Source: Aldrovandia affinis
Taxonomy: Eukaryota > Chordata > Actinopteri > Notacanthiformes > Halosauridae
DNA length: 64,000 bases
Assembly (NCBI GenBank): GCA_029706075.1
Contig: JAINUG010000048.1
Span: 5,775,874 to 5,839,873 of the forward strand
Direction: 5' to 3'
Shown: positions 13,200 through 25,795 of the stretch, in pieces
Numbering within the stretch: position 1 is the first letter of the stretch
How the letters are laid out: every line of letters starts with the position of its first letter
Notes under the pieces: model-generated
What the model was told of the DNA's origin: nothing
What the model saw: only the letters and a program-made list of their open reading frames with translations
The model's database searches: none
Program-made: the position numbers and the translations under genes

Positions 13200-14023
13200 T
13201 CGCTGGATATATTTTTGGAACACATTTCTTGGATGCATTAAGTTTCATCAAACATCAATGGCAGTGTAAAGGTAAAACGTTTCTTTAAACAGAAAGTGGC
13301 ACAGGCTCAATGAGAGAAGGTTTATTAGCTTTTATTGTTTTGAATGACTTTTCAAAACACTGTAAAAAGCGTATGCTCAAAATGTATCCCTTTGAGTCAC
13401 CAAAACAACAAAACATCAAATAGTCTGAAATATTTTTTGAATCAATGCAGCATAATAACATAAAACAATATTTAAAAAAATAATGGTTTTGAATATAGTG
13501 GCATGGTGGGTGTGGCCACTGTGCTGGGTAGTGAATACATATAAAATATGATAATTACTGGATTGGCCAAAGGCCACTCCTTTATGTCTTTTAGAAAGTG
13601 TATGATGGTAGGAAGACCATGTTGAAGTCTTGATGTGCAGCAAACCATTCCCGTATTACCAATTCATGGTGGAAGTTTGCATGGAAAATATAATTCCAGC
13701 ATGTGGAGGCATGAGCCAATTGTTCAACATATCCACAAGATTCAGTTGCGAATTGTATGGCCCTATCAGTGGATTTTGAGCCACAGATTCATTTTCTTAA
13801 ATCGCAGCGCACATGGTTGCATTCCCTTCCCAATTCTCGACACATTTACTGTGGCACACTGGCCAATAATGATCTGACCACAATGCCAATGGTGAGCAAG
13901 ATCTGAAATGAGATCTTTCTCGTTGACCATGGACATGGACATGTCCATGACCACAACCACAACCAGCAACTTTTTCCAATTGTTCCATTTTGACTACTGC
14001 TGTTTCCTCAGAGTTGTACTGGT
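13200..14023. other. Non-coding, perhaps transposon-derived
   Basis: AT-rich. A perfect 16-bp palindrome CATGGACATGTCCATG lies at 13934-13949. It may be part of a longer mariner-like relic ending at 14566, but no transposase block could be read here. Confidence 0.35.
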
Positions 14024-14566
14024 AGTGAACAAAAAATGGAAACAAAACAATGTTTATACACTGAAGAGTTCTATTGGATCTGCAATGATGTGGGGTGCAT
14101 TTCCTGGCATGGATTAGATGTACCTTAGAAGTATACCCTAAGATGACAAGTTCAATGTCAGTTATTACCCCATGTTAAAGCATTTCTTACCTTCATAAAT
14201 TAAATGTATGTCTTTCAAGATGACAAAGCCCCTGTCCACAGAACATGAGTAGCCATACATTAGTTTGAGGAGCGTGACGTTATCCATATGTCATGGCCTT
14301 CTCAGGCACCAGATCTGAACCCAATCAAGCATTTATGGGATATTCTGGAATGATGTATGAGACTAGTGTTTTCTACTTCCTTCAACTAAGTGTGAGTTTA
14401 CTGACTTTCTCAAGGAATAGTGTGTCATATTCCCCTGGCTGAATCCCAGACACTGGCAGACTCTATGCCACATCGTATACAGGTCGTACTGGCCACACAT
14501 GGTGGCCCAACACCCTATTAAGTGATTTTACATGGGTGTGTCCATTTTTTGTTCACTGCCTGTATG
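14024..14566 (+). pseudogene. Tc1-like transposon relic with transposase C-terminus
   Basis: Ends share an inverted 19-bp match (18/19; GTAGTGAACAAAAAATGGA at left, its complement near 14542-14560). Between them, in plus frames, are MMWGAF (about 14089), FQDDKAPVH with the catalytic Asp (about 14217), and WPSQAPDLNPIKHLWD (about 14299). Two in-frame stops separate the last two. The third catalytic acid of the DDE triad ('NPIE') is Lys. Confidence 0.8.
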
Positions 14567-14569
14567 TAG

Positions 14570-14805
14570 TAATCAACTTATTATCAATGAAGCTGTCTTG
14601 CATTCTCACATAGCTGATGAGAATGTATATCAATACTGTGTTGTTGTACAGAATCTGTTATTTGATTGATGCTGCTCTTTTGAGGCACTATCTTTCTATT
14701 TTTGTTATACAGTATGTGTAATTACTGTGAAACAGCTGCTGAGAATGCAAGACAAGTTTCCCAACGGGGCCAAATAAAGTATATTGTATTGTATCGTATC
14801 GTACA
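14570..14805 (+). repeat. LINE-like 3' tail
   Basis: Ends '…caagtttcccaacggggccaaataaagtat' followed by ATTGT/ATCGT repeats, like 3' ends of fish non-LTR elements. A 14-bp inverted pair (gtcttgcattctca at 14595-14608, complement at 14740-14753) brackets the interior. Confidence 0.5.
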
Positions 14806-15565
14806 TAGACAAAATCATGTGACCACTGATTGTTACCACATGATCAAATAATTAAGTACACTGCCATATTGGCAGTAAGATTTGAAATTGGGCATAATAG
14901 GATAGAATATAATATAAAGACTTGAGTGTGTGCCTTAGGATTTTAATTTTACAACTAATGGAATGGTGATTTGAGTCAAAGCAATTTGAAAAAATTAAAA
15001 TTATATATTGTGATTGTTTTGAAAATTAACTTTACTTTCTTTGCTGTCTATCTGCACGATACATGATACCGGTGAGTGATGATACAGTTGCTAGAGTGTG
15101 TCTGTCTGTGTGAGACTGGCTTCTTGGACCATGGAAATGGTTTGATTTACCTGATTTTAAGTATGCAATTAAGTTGAAGGGTTCTTTTCTCTAGCTGAGA
15201 AGTTCATAATTAACAGTTCACAATTATGTTTTTTAAAACTACTTTTCCCTTCTTCTCCCAAATGACCAGAGGGCACACAGTACTACAGGGGAGATAACGC
15301 CAATCTCTCACTGATCATACCTTGTCACCTGTGGCCGCCTGGCACTTTGAAAGTAGGAACTAATGCAGCAAATGCAAATGTATCCTGCTGCTGTGGATTC
15401 CCAATCGCAGCCAGCTAATGACACAGCCCAGGCTTCAACCTGCAATTTCTTAGCCTGCACTTCTGGTGAGAACCGTTCCCGAATTAGCCTCTTGGAAGCC
15501 CTTCAGGAATTGTGGTAATAACTATGACTATGATCATGTGTGATCAGACAAAGATAATGGTGAGG
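14806..15565. other. Non-coding, no feature recognised
   Basis: AT-rich to 15060, then unique sequence. 15265-15480 has a mosaic look but no assignable element. Confidence 0.45.
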
Positions 15566-15748
15566 GAACTGGGCTTGTAACGCAAAGGTTGCAGGTTCCA
15601 TTCTCAGGTGGGGCTCTGCAATTGTGCCCTTGAGCAAAGCACTCAACCTGAATTGCTTCAGTAAACGTTCAGCTGTATAAATGGATGTAAAGAAATGTAA
15701 ATCATGTAAGTCGCTCTGGATAAATGCCTTTAATGTAATGTAATGTCA
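15566..15748 (+). mobile_element. tRNA-derived SINE (L2-tail type)
   Basis: Head 'gggcttgtaacgcaaaggttgcaggttcc' (B-box-like), linker 'cctgaattgcttcagtaaa', tail 'gtaagtcgctctggataaatgc' and ATGTA repeats. Same family as 19293 and 62268; more worn. Confidence 0.8.
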
Positions 15749-16528
15749 GACATGAAACCAACAACAGCAGCAGAGTAGAGGTGTATGAGTGTGTGTGTGT
15801 GTGTCTGTGTGTATGTTATACTGTCTGACTGAAACCCCAGAGGGAGTATTTTGTTTATTTAAATTGGCTATGTGAATCTCAACCATGCCTGCATGGGGAG
15901 CTGCCAGTGACCCATGTTTCAATCACTCAAATCTGCTGAACCAAGTGAGGTGATCCAGCTCATCTGTAGCATTAACGGTTTGCGTATTACTGAGGAAAAT
16001 GTATACATGGCCTAAAAGTTCAATTTTTGAACTTTTTTCACATTTGCATGTCAATTTAAAGAGCTCTCTTAGTTCTTCACTCATTACACATTACAGGGAG
16101 TCGGGGACAGCTTAGATGTAATGATGCATCATTACAGAACAAAACCTCCACAATGTAGATTGCTGTCTATTTAAAAAACTTATAAAATGAAGCATAATTG
16201 CTTATTTTCAGGGGCATAATAAATCTGCATATTGCATCTCTATGAATGCAATTTCTATTTCCAATATAACAAAGTATATAACTTTGTTATTTTTAATGGG
16301 ATATCCTGTTGTCTAGACCTGATTATTCTCAGATTTATATGAATGTTGTTAAGCTATTAAACCTATTCGCTTTTAAAAGTGCCTTTCATTTTTCTTCCTT
16401 GAGTCATATTAATGTGCTGTAAAACAATGGTATATAATACTTACCAACATAGTGTCTGTTGAAACAGTTTTGCTTTAAAATATGTGTCAGTCTCAAGGAA
16501 GAGTTTTTGTGTGAGTGCAGGTATGTGG

Positions 16529-16530
<2 letters not shown>
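15749..16530. other. Non-coding, AT-rich
   Basis: Short GT tract near 15790-15812; otherwise unique. Confidence 0.5.
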
Positions 16531-16578
<48 letters not shown>

Positions 16579-16662
16579 AATGAGTGGAGATTTGTGTGTA
16601 TGTTTGCATGCATGTATGTGTGTAAATTGTTAGAGTTTGTGTGTGTGTGTGTGTGTGTGTGT
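16531..16662. repeat. (GT)n microsatellites
   Basis: GT runs at about 16531-16576 and 16637-16661 with imperfect GT/AT text between. Confidence 0.95.
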
Positions 16663-17860
16663 TTACAATATCTCTTCATTCAAATGCTCTTTCAGAATCT
16701 CACTTCCTGTCACATTGGAGCACTTTTTGGGAGGTTTGGGGCAGACAAGAGTGACATGCTGTAAAATGCATTCCTGACTAACCACCATATTACCGCCCAA
16801 TTCCACATGCACACAGTGCCCACAGTTTGAGCGTAGACACAGGGAGAACTCGGTAATTCTTAAAGAACCAACGATCCCTGTAGGGTGGTGTTGGTGCTGA
16901 GTTGGTTTGTTGTACTTACGCTTTCCAGTGACGACTCCCATGTTCCTCTGTCTCAGAGCTCCTGGTGGCTTGGGTCTGGAGCCGAGGTGTCTGAGGCCTG
17001 CTGTCTGTGGTGAGAGCCCTGGCTGCCAGGCACCTTGACAGGCAATCTTTCAGTCTGCCCTCAGTGCCAGTCTCATGGGACTGTGAGAGACAAACTTCAG
17101 ACCAAGACTGTAATGTTAGACTGGTTCTGTGGTTGGCACACGCACACGCAGACGCAACTGCACACACACACACACACACACACACTGGGTACACCTTTAC
17201 ACATAGATAACAGCGCACAGAAAATCACCCTCACACACAATTTACTACGGAGCCATTCAGCTCAAATTGCTGTTCCACGGTACATAGTCATTTAAGCACC
17301 AGCCACTGCCACTGAGTCCAAAATTCACAAAATTAGCCCTGGCTGAGACATGCCTTGTTTCCACACTGCCCACAGTCACAACGAATCCTAAAGCACATAT
17401 GCACACATACACATAGCTAGAAACCCGCTAACAATCTCAATGGGTGAGAGGCAGTGTCGGTATGTAACAGACAGACTTTGTGGTTCTTAATCAATGCTTG
17501 ATTACAGTTAGTTGTGGAACTCCTCTGACGGTACACTTGCTGGATTCCTGAGGAATGCTGCAGGACCCTGAAAAACGACATTCCTGTGGTGATTTACAGA
17601 GGATCCATTTTCCCTGTTGGGCAGACAGGGGAACAGGTGTGCCTGTTTGTGTCGGGACGGAGTGAGGCCTGTGGGAAGTGTGTGTTCCCCTCCATTAACC
17701 TCCCCCCCACGAAACCTCAAATCGTCCGTAATCGTCCACAACATGTCCCTCCTTTAGTGCTGGATGAAGAGCCTGTATTGAGAGAGCACACAGGGGCTCT
17801 CTTATCCATTCAGAAGAATTAATACTATTTCTATCCCATGAATCATGAAGAATTAATCTC
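16663..17860. other. Non-coding with CA repeat
   Basis: (CA)n at 17160-17185; otherwise unique, moderately GC-rich between 16920 and 17110. No exon recognised. Confidence 0.5.
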
Positions 17861-17867
17861 ACCTATT

Positions 17868-18750
17868 TTTAGAACACCCCATTTTCCAGGCCAGTTCAAT
17901 CCATGAATAACTGAAATGGTGGAATGCCAGAGGTTACAAAAAAGTCTTACCTAAAAGTCATGTACATTTCAGGTTATAAAAAAGTTTTCAGGGAATTAAT
18001 GGGTTAACACCCCATTTTCCAGTTTTTACTCTGGAAAAAGAGCCCCAGTTCAAGTCTCTTCCATGTTTGAATTGGTGTCACAACACTGAAATGGTACAAC
18101 AGGCTGACAAAAACCTTTCAAAATTTCAAATCAAATTTTGATTCATCGGTCCATAAGACCTTCTTCCAGTCTTACATCACAGGTTCTTATCCAGAGCACA
18201 GTTTCTCTTTTTACATTCCATTTATACCTGGATCTTTACTGAAGCAATGGTTAAGTACCTTGCTCAAGGGTACTGCCACTCTACCTGCAACCTCAAACCT
18301 GTCTTCAGCCACTGGCAGTGCTTCATGGCCCAGGCAAGCCTCTTTTTCTTATTTTGCCATCTTCTCTTCACAGTTGAAACTGAGACTTCACAGTTGAAAC
18401 TGAGACTTCCTTACTTCGACCAGTGTTAAGCTGTGCTTGAAGCTGTTGTCCTGTGAGCCGCCGAACACGCAAGCTGTTGACTCTCAGAAACTTGTCTTCT
18501 GATTTTGTTGTGGCTTTGGGTCTGCCAGACCTCTTCCTGTCAGAGTTTTCTCCAGTTTCCAAGTGCCTTTTGATGGTGTAGGAAACTACTCACTATTTTT
18601 CTATTTTTGGTAACCTAAACTTTTTTTTTTGACCTCTGGCAGTTTACCGTTTACCTTTGTACCATTTCAGGTTATTCACTGGACATGAACTGCTTAAATT
18701 TCAGTAAAAACTGGAAAATGGGGGTGTTCTAAAACTTTTGACCAGTAGTG
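17868..18750 (-). pseudogene. Tc1-like relic with transposase N-terminus
   Basis: The right end is the Tc1 terminus (complement of CACTACTGGTCAAAAGTTTT) followed by TA. Minus strand 18562-18368 reads a Tc1 DNA-binding segment: GRPKATTKSEDKFLRVNSLR, RRLTGQQLQAQLN, VSVSTVK. The left end repeats the subterminal word (accccattttccag at about 17875 and 18008). A 20-bp direct duplication near 18370-18408 and loss of the catalytic part make it inactive. Confidence 0.8.
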
Positions 18751-19292
18751 TATCTTGCCCGTGAACCCATCCTGAAACACTGGGATGGCAGATCACACTT
18801 CAATCGCAGTTCATCCCTTTGTTTAAAGGGCATGTTGCAGGTCAAACACCTCACAGTAATATTGTTTACAGCATAGCTGTAGTAATCAAGTGTGTTATGC
18901 TGTAATTCAGTCCCTCAATGGGAATTTAATTATGGGACATTTTGTGCCCCTGTCAACCACTCCCACTCACAAATTCACTAAAAACAGGAAGTGACATGGG
19001 ATAGGGAAACATTTGTGTAAACCAGCAAGCTATAGTAGGTATCCATAACTCATTATGGCTCAGGCTAATGAGAGGAAGAGTTTGACATCGGAACAGATTT
19101 GTCTCACAGGGGCCCAGAAACCTACAATTAGCCGCAGAGTAGATGACTAAATGGGAGTCGGAGGGAGATTGTGCTGTGGTCACAAGAGAATATGTGGCAA
19201 ATTAGCAATGGAGCTTGGTGACGCTAAACATCCTAACGTGGCAAATGGTAGGTATTCCCCTCATTTACTCTGGCATATTATTGTGTGTGTGT
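18751..19292. other. Non-coding, no feature recognised
   Basis: Unique sequence between Tc1 relic and SINE. Confidence 0.5.
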
Positions 19293-19512
19293 GGCAGGGT
19301 AGTGTAATGGTTAGGGAACTGGACTTGTAACTCAAAGGTTGCTGGTTCAATTCCCAGGTGGAACACTGCCGTTGTACCCTTGAGCAAGGTACTTAGCCTG
19401 AATTGCTTCAGTAAAAATATCCAGCTGTATAAATGGAATGTATGTAAAGAAATGTAAACTGTGTAAGTCACTCTGCATAAGAGCGTCTGCTAAATGCCTA
19501 AAATGTAATGAA
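19293..19512 (+). mobile_element. tRNA-derived SINE (L2-tail type)
   Basis: 'ggcagggtagtgtaatggttaggg…' head, B box GGTTCAATTCC, shared linker 'cctgaattgcttcagtaaa', tail 'aagagcgtctgctaaatgcc'. Close relative of 62268-62498. Confidence 0.9.
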
Positions 19513-20773
19513 AATGTATAACTAGCTAATACGATGTTAACGAACTAGAAAGCTAGCCAAGGATGTTAGTTAGGACAAAGATATGTTCATGCCATATGAT
19601 TTCAATAATGTACCTCGTCACTACTATTAGCTTGGTGACTTAACTAATATTTCAGCAATTTGATATGTGATCCTTCTAAACAATCACAAGCAAAGGCTAT
19701 CGCTATTGCTTGTGAATATCAGATATGCATGCAAAACATTTATGTTACAACATTTAGATATGGATCGGAAGCTGATGGAAACAAGACTGATTACAAGCCT
19801 ATCAGATGAGGAGCTGCTGTCAAACACAAATGGATTTATCATGGATTCTTATCCACAACTCTGTTTCAGTAATGGTATGGCAGGAATGGATGTGAGATTC
19901 TTTAGGTATTACTGATCAATACACCAGCAGACATACCTCCATGTACCCTGCTCCTGCTACCAAATCAAATGATGAAATAAAGATTTTCTTACAGACGATC
20001 AGACGGTCTCTGTTCAGTGCAATGCAGTACTTTTCCCTCTATGAACTAGCAATGGGAATATTGCACAATGCAGTATTTATAGCATGTTAGTTATAGTACA
20101 TCACAAACAGCATTTCTTTTCAGCTTGAAGATGAATGCATTTCCTTGGAGGAACAGTACATGAACCAGAATATTGAAAAACATGGTGAAAGCATTTCATA
20201 TTATATTTGTTGTTTTATCATCAGTTGATATAGACAGATTATTCAAGAGAAACCTGAAGCCAGAGTACAGTAATGGTAAGGCCATTTCACTCAGTGCCAG
20301 GGGAATATTTTACTTTCAACTTCTGTTATTGCCCTGAGCAAAATGCCTATCTGTAATTGCTAAAGTTAAAAATCCAACTGTATATATGGATGAAGTATAA
20401 CAAGACAGCTGCCTTGAAAAGTGGCGCAGTATTGCATATAAAATTTAATTATGCTGTCTACAAAATTCATAATGTAGTGTAGAAAATGAATAATGCTGTG
20501 TACAAAATGAATAATAATTTGGTGTAAAGCAGGGCTATCTTCTGGGCCAGGGTGTGTGCCACTCCCAGACCCACATCCCTCCACAGTCAGAACCCAAGCT
20601 GAGCAGGAAGCCCAGAGAAATAAAGCTATCATAAAAGGCAGTTTAGAAAAAAAATCCATGAAATAATAATAACGCTACAACTGGTAACCTTTATATTGTT
20701 GTTGCCTTGGCCTTTTACAACCGCCAAACTGAAAACAAGGTATTAAAAACACTGTTTTCTTGGAGAGTTATTG
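19513..20773. other. Non-coding
   Basis: AT-rich. A worn SINE-tail-like patch near 20325-20400 ('gccctgagcaaaatgcc…aactgtatatatggatg'). An 82-codon open frame at 19667-19915 has no recognisable motif. Confidence 0.45.
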
Positions 20774-21101
20774 ATGGCGGCGTGCCGAACGTGGAGCTGG
20801 CTGGGTTTATCCGGGCCGCCTTGAGCCTCGTCGTTGCGTAACAGCGTGTTTCAGATCCCTGACAGACTGGGCCCCTGTGACGCGCGGTTCTGGTCGGGGC
20901 TGGGTGTCTGTCCCGCCTCCTAGGGAGCTCTGTGGCTGGGATGCGGGGAGGCGGCAGGGGGGTTGGAGACAGTGGCGGGGGGCTTTCCAGGGCAGGCTTG
21001 GCGGGCGTCCCGCGGTTTCGGCTGGGGTCACTCACAACCCACTGACTCACCTCTCTGGCGCCCCTCCAGCCAGAAATACGCCGCAGCTGGGACAGGGCTG
21101 C
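20774..21101. other. CpG-rich block
   Basis: About 330 bp with roughly 27 CpG dinucleotides by eye, GC-rich (GGCGGCG, GACGCGCGG, GGCGGGCGTCCCGCGG), in otherwise AT-rich surroundings. Could be a small CpG island or enhancer; no exon or start codon context was recognised. Confidence 0.6.
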
Positions 21102-22020
21102 GCTCACAAAGGGCTGGGGAATTTTTGCAAAGGAAAAAAACAAAAGTGTGCCGTTCTTAAAGCAGGGATCAGAGAGAGGCACCTGCAATACAATCACTGT
21201 GGCCTTGTGTCATCTAATATTATCATAACAATGCTGGCAAAACTGAAACTGCTGCGATGAGAGAGCAGCTGTCATTGCTGTCACTATCATTATGCTACTT
21301 GCCCTAGCATATCTGCAGTAATTCTAGCAACTGAGTAAAGAAATGGCACTAAAGTGAGCTCGTTAATGTTAAAAAAATTTTCATTGCATTATTTAAGATA
21401 GGGGGGAGGCCCTTATCCAGGGTAAGTTACAGAGTTTGACATGCCATCTATTTATACATCTGCATAATTTACCTCAGCAAGAATCTGAGTTTCTTCAAGA
21501 GATTCTTGCTATAAGGTAAAACAAAAAAAATGCAAAAAGTTTTTGGATATGTCCCCATCATTTATAATTCTTTTTCATGATGTTTATTTACGCAATTTCA
21601 AGTCAAGTTCCCTAAACCCATAAAAAAATATTTAAAAGTATGTTTAAAATATCGAACAGAAACGGAATGTTATTTTATATCTGACAGAATAAGTTATGTT
21701 TTATGGATGTGACTTTAGAATTAAAGTGCTGACAGTTAAGGAGGAAAAATCTAGATATAAACATCTGCAGTTTTTTAGAAGCCTTTTCCTTGGCTGAAGT
21801 GTCAACTACTAAAGGAATAACATATTTATCGAGAAGCACTCTGTATCTCCTCACGATGGTTTATTTCCGCACTCCAATCAGTAGTGATTGAGCATCACTA
21901 CAGCGTAATGATCACAATGAATGAGGAGATGCATGTTTCAATTATCCTGCTGTAAATACTCCCCAAACAAACACCAGCCAGTACCCATCCCATCCGATGC
22001 TAAAAAAGGTCTGAGAAGCA
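21102..22020. other. Non-coding
   Basis: A/T-rich; a short fragment 'ggcccttatccagggtaagttacagag' near 21410 looks like a SINE/LINE tail piece. Nothing else. Confidence 0.45.
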
Positions 22021-22027
22021 TTGTGAA

Positions 22028-22030
22028 CAC

Positions 22031-22100
<70 letters not shown>

Positions 22101-22433
22101 CATACACATAACATACACAAACATACTGGACACACACACAGAAACACAGATACACACACACTTATACTTAGAGAAATAAGAATGCACATAAACCCACACA
22201 CACACACACACACAGTTATAGAAATAGTAGGACACACATACACACATAATGTACACACGCACACACGCACACTGATTTATACACACATATACTTAAATAA
22301 CCATGTACACACACACCAAAACACATGCATGTACACAAAGAAACACAAACGCAGGCACACACACACTCAGAAACACATTCAGATACATATCAAAGACATG
22401 CACACACATACACATACACACATACACACATAA
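22028..22433. repeat. Long (CA)n microsatellite and CA-rich tract
   Basis: Nearly pure CA 22028-22099, then interrupted ACAC/ACAT text to 22433. Produces long His/Thr open frames that are not genes. Confidence 0.97.
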
Positions 22434-23070
22434 AGGATCTCACAGTCCTAGTTGGGCTTGGACACTTCTTACACAGACTCAGTGTTCTGCAGGTCACCTG
22501 CAAGCTGAAGCCCAGTTTCAAAAGGTAGACCCCCCCCCCCATCTGCTCTCAGTTCCCAGATCCCTCTGCAGGTGCTCCAGGGTATAAACCACTGACAATG
22601 TCTGTGTGAAGCCAGACGGTGGGCATCTAAATCCAGTGGCTCCTGTCCAATACAAGTGCTTAATTTATTTTTAATTTTTTACATAATCAAAAACATGTCG
22701 TAATTTTCAGTTGGCTACATTTCAAAGAAAACCGAGTCTCCACTTTGAAAGCAGCATTGCATAACCTTTCATAGCTGTTGAGTGTTTTGAGTTGTAGACG
22801 TGTGCTAATAAAAGCGGAGAATGAAAACGCTGGTTGGGACTGAGGCGTAGACTGAGGCACATGGTCATGTTTTGCTGCTTCCATTAACCGGGTTTTAACA
22901 AGGGTACCAGACAGCGAGAGCGCACCCAGAGTTTTGCAGTCCGAGTAATTTTGGTAAACCGCGCTCATTACTGTTCCTATTCATAGTGCTCCACAAAGCA
23001 TTTCAGTGAAATTCCATCACGCGCACAGCACTCCATTCAATGGGGCCTCACCTCCAGTCTAGAGTGAAAG

Positions 23071-23072
<2 letters not shown>
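22434..23072. other. Non-coding, no feature recognised
   Basis: Unique; poly-C at about 22529-22538. Confidence 0.5.

Positions 23073-23104
<32 letters not shown>
23073..23104. repeat. (GT)n microsatellite
   Basis: Pure GT dinucleotides. Confidence 0.97.
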
Positions 23105-23108
<4 letters not shown>

Positions 23109-23330
23109 GAGAGATACACATACAAAAGATTTACTGGTCAATTCTGGAAAAAAATTGTTAAAGCATGCTGGTGCATTTTTTATCAAACAATTTAAGTTTC
23201 ATCCAAAATGCAAACAATTTAAAATCCTACATAGACTTGGCTAATTTAAATGTAAACTCATTCTGGCTGTTATATTCTGAAGAGAAGAGTGAAAAAAATA
23301 GAGAAATACTAGCTCTTGTGCCAACATGGT

Positions 23331-23692
23331 AATGGTACATGATGCTAAAAGCATCAGATGCATGTTGCCCACTGTGGCCGGCGTTCGATTCCCGGCTGCA
23401 CCAGTCCAGCTCTGGCCGGGAGTGCCGCTAGGGAGCGGCAATTGGCTGCCCGCGCCAGGGATGGGGGAGGGAAACCGGCATGAGCTCGCTGCAGAAAGCT
23501 CTCTCTGGCTGTATCGGAATCACGGTCGGCAATTAGCGGGTTTTGTCTCGGGGAGGCGGTTCGTCGTTCCTGCCACTACCAATATCAGAAATAAGCTAGC
23601 AGCGGGCTTGTGGGGGGGATAGTTGAAATAATAGAGGTTATAATTGGCCATCAATTTGGGAGAAAAACAGGGAAAAATGGAAGAAGAAAAAA
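23331..23692 (+). mobile_element. SINE-like element with tRNA-type B box
   Basis: B box GTTCGATTCC at about 23384 in a tRNA-like arm, GC-rich body 'gcaattggctgcccgcgcc…ggggagggaaaccgg', tail 'aattggccatcaatttggga' then A-rich. The body and tail recur in the copy at 27903. Confidence 0.75.
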
Positions 23693-23712
23693 AAATATAT
23701 ATATATATATAA
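23693..23712. repeat. (AT)n microsatellite
   Basis: Short AT run at the 3' end of the SINE. Confidence 0.9.
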
Positions 23713-25790
23713 ACACAGTGTAATGTTTGAGCATTCACCCATCTCTAAAGATATACATTATTTGTTGTGAATGCACTGACTGGGAAGTATAGTCAGAAAT
23801 ATGTATTTCAATTGTGTAATGAAGGTTAATTGAGTAATGGATGTATGACATGGATAAATGTTTCATTTAGTGGATCCTCTGTTTACATGTACACACCTCT
23901 CAATAGCAGATCCTTACCAACAGCTCAATCTCACAGCAAAGTGAATAAACTGTAAGCGTGTGAAGGCAGGAAGGGAGAGAGATTAGCAGTTTCAGTGCTC
24001 AGATGTTTGTGCAGGCTTTGCGATGATGAAATGATGTAGCAGGCTCTTTGTCAATACTCATTGATTGGAAAAATGATCTTCTGAACTTTCCAGGAAGTTG
24101 GAGCCAAGGCGAGGGGAAGCCCGCAGGAGAGTCGGATCCGACCGGGGCACATGACACATCCTTTGCATCTGGGGTCTGACTAGGGGCCGTGGGAGCGAGG
24201 GTGAAACCTTGAATGAGATGAGTCACTCTTAATCCCCTCTCCTTCCCAGCTCCGTGTAGGACTCCCCGTCCTCACCTGAAGTCCAACGCGGAACTCTGGC
24301 AGCAATTAGGGGTGAGGAGCGGGGCAGAGGAGTGGGAGAGTGAAAGAGTGCAGTGGGAAAGGTAAAATAAGTGTGACTGTACTGGGAGAACATACAGCAG
24401 CGGAATGGAAGAGCATGTAATGTAAGAAACCACATCTGCAAAGCAAATTGCGAGATTGCTGGAATTTACAGGGGCATTGAGGGACACTGCAGGGAGAGAT
24501 GGAGCGAGAGAAAGAAGGGAAGACTGTACTTACGACATGATTATTTAATCCAGCAGGTCAGTCGAACGAACTAATGAAGTAGGCCACAGATTCATTAAAG
24601 ATACATCATAAGTCGAGGCAAATGAAAATCAATTTGCAGGGTCATCAGGGGGTCTGAACTCAGGCCTGCTCTCTGCGACACATTGTGTTATAGAGCACTC
24701 CACAGACGCGCTGGACTGGAAACATGCACTGCTTTCCTTTTGCAGGAAAAGTGTAACGTGGAGGAAAGGGGATTTGTGTTTGTCTTTTATGGGATAAAAA
24801 GCTTTGAACAGCCCAGAGAAGTCAGAATCCGAGTGTCAGAGTGTGCCGCTCACAGTAACGGAAGCATAAAAGAACAGGATATCCTGTTGTAATGAAACTC
24901 TTTGGAAAGGATAACATACACTGTGAATGGATCTGGGTGGCATTTTCAATAAGGACATGTTTTTTTTGTTATAAATCAGAAAAGGGGTTAGAAAGAAAAG
25001 GAGAACATACTGGTGAAACTGTGGCACAGAGATTAGTGAACTGGACAGGTTATGGGAAAAGGCAACCTAGAGTCCCTTGAGCTCGGAACAGTATTTAACC
25101 TGGTCTTCCAGTCTCACAAAAGTGTGTGTACATCCACCCTTTTCAGTTTCAACAATAAGTGATTTGTTTTTCATTTTCTAGTGAGCAGGCGATGTCACAT
25201 ACAGAAAAATAATGTACCAATTCCTGTTGAGAGCTAAAATCAGAGTGCAGGCCTTCTTTCCCATCTAAAATAATTTGTTTGTCTTGGTCAAAGGGTCTCG
25301 GTTAAGCAAACATATTTCTACTACACAAATGAATAATGTTATGTGTTCCTTTTATATACTTATTTTTATTTGGCGTCTGCATGTATGTGCAATGGCAGCT
25401 GGGCTGTGCTCAATAGACAAAAGTGCACAAAACCTTTCATAGAACATAATGGAAGTCCAGAGCTTGACATTTTGGACTGTGTTTGACCAGCTATGGACTC
25501 CACCACCCATAAGCCTCTTGGCTAAATGCTTTGTGGCGCTTTGTGGCTACTGTACCATCTCTGGTCACTACAGACCCCTGTTGAATTATGGATATTTGTG
25601 CTATGGGTAGAGGTGCAGTACAAATTACCTGGCAAACAGAGTCAATTAAACACTGTCTATGTTGGGCGCTCAACATCAATTTTAGCCACCCATTCAGGTG
25701 CTATAAACCGCAACATTATTTTGCCAGTGGATCTGATGATGAGATGGTGCACAGGTCTGGACTATCTATAGGGAACTTGCACAATCACAC
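23713..25790. other. Non-coding, unique
   Basis: No repeat or exon assigned. Short open frames carry no family motif. Confidence 0.5.
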
Positions 25791-25795
25791 ATACA

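Noticed and set aside
20715..21197. 160-codon Pro/Arg-rich minus-strand frame
   Set aside because: Explained by the CpG-rich block composition; the frames on the other strand are open too.
21921..22433. 170-codon His/Thr-rich open frame, with Cys/Val-rich frames opposite
   Set aside because: It is a readout of the CA/GT microsatellite and shows no start context or family motif.
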